Source: Candidatus Berkelbacteria bacterium
GTDB taxonomy: Bacteria > Patescibacteriota > UBA1384 > VFKW01
NCBI GenBank assembly: GCA_009885355.1
Contig: VFKW01000085.1
Coordinates: 1 to 7,679 of the forward strand
Length of the DNA: 7,679 nucleotides
Direction of reading: 5' to 3'
Of this stretch, positions 5,467-7,679 are shown piece after piece. Position 1 is the stretch's first letter; each line of letters begins with the position of its first letter. A program made the translations under genes and the position numbers. The notes under the pieces are model-generated. The model was not told the DNA's origin, made no database searches, and saw nothing but the letters and a program-made list of their open reading frames with translations.

Positions 5467-6673
5467 TAATATTCGAGGCGCCTTTTCATCCATTTGGAAT
5501 AACAAAATCACCAGCATGCTGACCATCTTGGGCGTCGTCATCGGCGTCACCTCGGTCATCGTCCTCATTTCCCTCGGACAAGGTCTAAAAAATGACGTCT
5601 CATCCATCATTGAAGGCTTAGGCAGCAATGTCATGGCTGTCGTCGGTGGAAAAATCGATACCAAAAACATAAAAGGCGGCTCCCAACAAGCCAATCCAGC
5701 CCAATTCATCGCCGCCGACATCTTGACCGAAAAAGACCTAACAGTCCTCAAAAAAGTTCCCGGCGTCAAATCCGTCGCCCCGATGACCATGATTTCCAGC
5801 CCTTTCAAATACAAAGGCAAAAGCGCTACTCCGGTAGTAATGGGTACAACCAACGCTTTCCTCCAGTCAGTCAATATGCTAAAAATCGGCCAAGGCCGCT
5901 CATTCAAAGACAATGAAAAAGACAAATCCATCATTGTCGCTTACAGCCTAAAAGAAACTCTTTTCAACAATTCCAATCCTATAGGCAAAAAAGTCACCAT
6001 CGGCAACCAAGAATTCACCGTCGTCGGTATTTTTGAAAAACCAAAAAGCAGTGTTGTATCAAATGAATACGACAATATGACCCTCATCCCATTTGACTCC
6101 GCCACCTCTCTAAACAAAGATCAGGTCAAGATCTACCGCATCATGATCAAAGGCAATGACAACGCCGATGTTAAAGTCGTCAAAGCTGCCGTTCAAAAAG
6201 CCCTCCTCAAAAGCCACAAAGGCGAGGAAAACTTCACTGTCATGACCCAAGAGGACTTACTCGGTTTATTTGATCAATTCTTGAGTCTAGCTACCACTAT
6301 GGTCACCGCCATCGCTGCCATCTCCCTGATCGTCGGCGGCATCGGCATCATGAATATCATGTTAGTCACTGTCACCGAACGCACCAAGGAAATCGGCTTA
6401 CGCAAAGCCGTCGGCGCTAGCCGTTCTGCCATTCTTTTCCAATTCCTCATCGAGGCAGTCATCATCACACTTCTCGGCGGACTTATCGGCTTGGCCATCT
6501 CCTTTGCCTCCACTTGGGCCATCAAAGCAAATACCACTCTAAACCCCGAAATCACCCCACAGATCATCGCCATCGCTATCGGCCTCTCCACTATCATCGG
6601 CGTGATCTTCGGCATCTGGCCAGCCCTGCGAGCCGCCCAAAAGGACCCAATAGAAGCCCTAAGACACGAATAA
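5459..6673 (+). CDS. ABC transporter permease, MacB/FtsX family (404 aa)
   Basis: This is the membrane partner of the preceding ATPase. The layout is that of stand-alone MacB-type permeases: one membrane segment near the N-terminus (about 18-40, within TSMLTILGVVIGVTSVIVLI), a large extracytoplasmic domain (about 45-272), then three membrane segments (about 278-303, 324-352 and 368-388). The second is followed by the conserved VTERTKEIGLRKAVGASR region (304-322), and the C-terminal tail is PALRAAQKDPIEALRHE. The family is usually about 400 residues. The ATG at 5459 follows AAGGAG six bases upstream and overlaps the ATPase end by 8 nt, implying coupled translation. C-ending codons (ATC, GTC, GCC) are frequent, in line with the C-rich plus strand. 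Its last 54 nt recur at 7390-7443, so the 3' end may be a recombination or attachment site. Confidence 0.96.
   Translation: MINNIRGAFSSIWNNKITSMLTILGVVIGVTSVIVLISLGQGLKNDVSSIIEGLGSNVMAVVGGKIDTKNIKGGSQQANPAQFIAADILTEKDLTVLKKVPGVKSVAPMTMISSPFKYKGKSATPVVMGTTNAFLQSVNMLKIGQGRSFKDNEKDKSIIVAYSLKETLFNNSNPIGKKVTIGNQEFTVVGIFEKPKSSVVSNEYDNMTLIPFDSATSLNKDQVKIYRIMIKGNDNADVKVVKAAVQKALLKSHKGEENFTVMTQEDLLGLFDQFLSLATTMVTAIAAISLIVGGIGIMNIMLVTVTERTKEIGLRKAVGASRSAILFQFLIEAVIITLLGGLIGLAISFASTWAIKANTTLNPEITPQIIAIAIGLSTIIGVIFGIWPALRAAQKDPIEALRHE
6620..6673 (+). repeat. Direct repeat, left copy: 3' end of the permease gene
   Basis: These 54 nt, up to and including the TAA stop, match 7390-7443 except at 6628-6629 (GC versus CA). 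The last 44 nt are identical. The two copies are offset by 770 bp and enclose the unrecognised gene at 6855-7325. Confidence 0.95.
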
Positions 6674-6693
6674 ACCTTCTCAACCCAAACCTT

Positions 6694-6731
6694 GTCATCC
6701 TGAACTTGTTTCAGGATCTCATTCAGGATCT
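6694..6731. repeat. Palindromic repeat, GTCATCCTGA type
   Basis: ATCCTGAA (6697-6704), loop CTTGT, TTCAGGAT (6710-6717), then a second ATTCAGGATCT (6721-6731) as an extra half-copy. It starts GTCAT and ends GGATCT, like the repeats at 1426 and 7584. It has no T-tract, so termination after the permease gene is doubtful. The rest of the spacer to about 6795 shows nothing recognisable. Confidence 0.8.
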
Positions 6732-6799
6732 ACTTTGGTCTCCCCATTATTCCTTATTCCAACCATTATCATTCTACCAACTACTAAATATCATTCTTC

Positions 6800-6828
6800 T
6801 TGATTAAAATTAAAAAATATGATATTAT
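6800..6828 (+). promoter_or_regulatory. Promoter for the unrecognised 156-aa gene
   Basis: -35 TTGATT (6800-6805), a 17-bp spacer, -10 TATTAT (6823-6828, 5 of 6). The predicted start is near 6835, giving a leader of about 20 nt that contains the ribosome binding site. Confidence 0.7.
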
Positions 6829-6840
6829 AGAAAAAAATGA

Positions 6841-6849
6841 GGGGGTGAT
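6841..6849 (+). promoter_or_regulatory. Ribosome binding site that sets a TTG start
   Basis: GGGGGTGAT pairs well with the 16S rRNA tail (GGAGGTGAT ideal) and lies five bases before TTG at 6855-6857. The in-frame TGA at 6849 rules out longer versions. Two ATGs nearby (6837, 6848) are in other frames and stop within four to six codons. Confidence 0.75.
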
Positions 6850-6854
6850 GAATC

Positions 6855-7325
6855 TTGACAATTAAGCCAGTAGTAATCTTCATAGATACAGGGAAAAATC
6901 CCCTAGAAGCGTATATTAATGCGCTAGAAAACCAGATAGAATTTCAAAAGAAATGCACGTCTGAGACCAGCAATATTCTCGGACAATTAATTATTGGTCG
7001 AGATTTTATCTTACCTGATTCTGCAAATATCACGCTGGAAGAATGGATATTATTCCATAAAGTTGAGACGATAGTTCTTGAACGAATACAGACAGGTGGA
7101 TTCCTATATGCAGATTTCGAACCAAATATTCTTGACATGTGCAGCACGATAAACGAAGAAGACCCAGATGATACAGACAAGTGGCTGGCATCTGTAGGTC
7201 TCGCCAGAGAAGACATAATGAATGCTTTTCATAGAATCTTTGATCCATGGAAAGCGGAAGTACAAAAAAGATTTTCAAATATAAGAACTAAAGAAGGAAT
7301 CGAAATAGAAATAAGTCGAAATTAA
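6855..7325 (+). CDS. Unrecognised protein, 156 aa, TTG start
   Basis: I do not recognise this family. The protein begins with a hydrophobic strand ending in an acidic residue (KPVVIFIDTG, 4-13). A predicted long helix follows (PLEAYINALENQIEFQKK, 16-33), then mixed helical segments including LEEWILFHKVETIVLERI (61-78), an acidic stretch EEDPDDTDKW (101-110), and a charged C-terminus. There is no signal peptide and no membrane segment, so it is probably cytoplasmic. The start is TTG, supported by a strong ribosome binding site. It is a single-gene unit with its own promoter and terminator. It is bracketed by two copies of the permease 3' end. Unlike the neighbouring ABC genes, G is at least as common as C on its plus strand, which may mark foreign origin. 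The complete expression signals make a real gene likely; no function can be given. Confidence 0.85.
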   Translation: MTIKPVVIFIDTGKNPLEAYINALENQIEFQKKCTSETSNILGQLIIGRDFILPDSANITLEEWILFHKVETIVLERIQTGGFLYADFEPNILDMCSTINEEDPDDTDKWLASVGLAREDIMNAFHRIFDPWKAEVQKRFSNIRTKEGIEIEISRN

Positions 7326-7343
7326 AATACACAACTTATTATA

Positions 7344-7371
7344 GAGGCAATGAACAATTGCCTCTTTTTTT
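7344..7371 (+). terminator. Intrinsic terminator after the 156-aa gene
   Basis: GAGGCAAT (7344-7351), loop GAACA, ATTGCCTC (7357-7364), then seven T. It lies 18 nt after the stop codon. Confidence 0.95.
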
Positions 7372-7382
7372 ATAACCTCTAT

Positions 7383-7443
7383 CACCTGACCAGCCCTCAG
7401 AGCCGCCCAAAAGGACCCAATAGAAGCCCTAAGACACGAATAA
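7383..7443 (+). pseudogene. Fragment of a MacB-type permease gene (last ~20 codons)
   Basis: Positions 7390-7443 reproduce the final codons of the permease at 5459-6673 (PALRAAQKDPIEALRHE and TAA). Weaker similarity runs back to 7383. The codon for Trp387 (TGG) is TGA here. The only differences within the last 17 codons turn CTG CGA into CTC AGA, which still encode Leu-Arg. There is no start and no upstream coding sequence, because the terminator of the 156-aa gene ends 12 nt earlier. It is either a remnant of a second permease gene or a repeat formed by insertion at the permease 3' end. Confidence 0.85.
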
Positions 7444-7460
7444 CAACTATTAATACAAAC

Positions 7461-7499
7461 TACGTAAATACCAGGCATAAACTGCTTGGTATTTATGTA
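7461..7499. other. Long hairpin without T-tract
   Basis: A 17-bp stem with two G-T wobbles (plus-strand RNA): TACGTAAATACCAGGCA (7461-7477), loop TAAAC (7478-7482), TGCTTGGTATTTATGTA (7483-7499). Neither side is followed by a run of T, so it is not a standard terminator. It could be a recombination site, an RNA element or a transposon end. Confidence 0.75.
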
Positions 7500-7530
7500 T
7501 AAGATTATATATCAAACACACAAGAGGGTA

Positions 7531-7588
7531 TGTTGCAAGTCAGCTAAATGTTCCACTTAATTAGTCAGCGATATGTTCTATTTTGTCA
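7531..7588. repeat. Imperfect direct repeat with 25-bp period, possible transposon end
   Basis: GTCAGCTAAATGTTCCACTT (7539-7558) is followed exactly 25 bp later by GTCAGCGATATGTTCTATTT (7564-7583), 16 of 20 matching. The block begins TGTTGCAAG at 7531. Short tandem copies just inside a TGT-starting end resemble transposase-binding sites of some insertion sequences (from memory, IS481 or IS21 types). No transposase is in the window. The assignment as a mobile-element end is a guess; the repeat itself is clear. Confidence 0.5.
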
Positions 7589-7679
7589 TTCTGAGTCGTC
7601 AGACGAAGAATCTAGGTGTCAGCCGCATTAACGAGAACCGCTCGGTGAACTCGCTAGATCCTTCGGCAAGCTCAGGATG
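7584..7679. repeat. Large palindromic repeat, GTCATTCTGAG type, cut by window edge
   Basis: The left arm has CATTCTGAG (7587-7595) and CGAAGAATCTAG (7604-7615). The right arm has CTAGATCCTTCG (7654-7665) and CTCAGGATG (7671-7679), which pair with them. About 38 nt lie between the arms. It shares the GTCAT...ATCT frame with the repeats at 1426 and 6694. There is no open frame of note from 7444 to the window end. Confidence 0.8.

Noticed and set aside
7387..7389. TGA read as Trp or Gly (alternative genetic code) in the permease fragment
   Set aside because: All intact genes use TGG for Trp and GGN for Gly with no in-frame TGA, and the fragment has no start, so ordinary decay explains it.

Overview
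The window looks like part of a small, AT-rich genome of the Patescibacteria/CPR type (Parcubacteria-like). This is inference. It rests on the mix of short lysine/isoleucine-rich proteins, a GatCAB amidotransferase operon carrying unrelated small genes, and several families of palindromic repeats in every spacer. Ribosome binding sites are classical (AAGGAGG-like). All recognisable stops are TAA or TAG and Trp is TGG, so the standard bacterial code fits. No rRNA, tRNA or CRISPR was seen.

Left half (1-4148), all on the minus strand and read right to left: gatC, gatA, a membrane-anchored cyclophilin-type peptidyl-prolyl isomerase, a small HEPN-like protein, and gatB (cut by the left edge). GatCAB converts Glu-tRNA(Gln) and/or Asp-tRNA(Asn) to Gln-/Asn-tRNA. 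gatC and gatA are 2 nt apart. The later genes are separated by 100-220 bp spacers packed with hairpin repeats. A good promoter lies just upstream of gatC.

Middle (4149-4752): a divergent promoter region, then a plus-strand orphan gene for a STAS-domain (anti-anti-sigma-like) protein. It has its own promoter and a strong intrinsic terminator. Its only well-placed start codon appears to be ATT, and its STAS phospho-serine motif is missing.

Right half (4780-6673): a two-gene ABC exporter operon of the MacB/YknYZ type. The ATPase and FtsX/MacB-like permease overlap by 8 nt. A perfect -10 box 6 nt before the first ATG, with no ribosome binding site, suggests a leaderless transcript.

Right end (6674-7679): a spacer with a palindromic repeat, then an unrecognised 156-aa gene with its own promoter, TTG start and terminator. 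Right after that terminator comes a 54-nt copy of the 3' end of the permease gene (two adjacent mismatches, both silent). The unknown gene is therefore bracketed by direct repeats of a gene 3' end, as after integration of a small element or a local duplication. Its base composition also differs from its surroundings: the plus strand is C-rich over G in the gat and ABC genes, but not in this gene or in the STAS gene. The last 235 bp hold a 17-bp hairpin, a 25-bp-period direct repeat that may be a transposon end, and a large palindromic repeat cut by the window edge.
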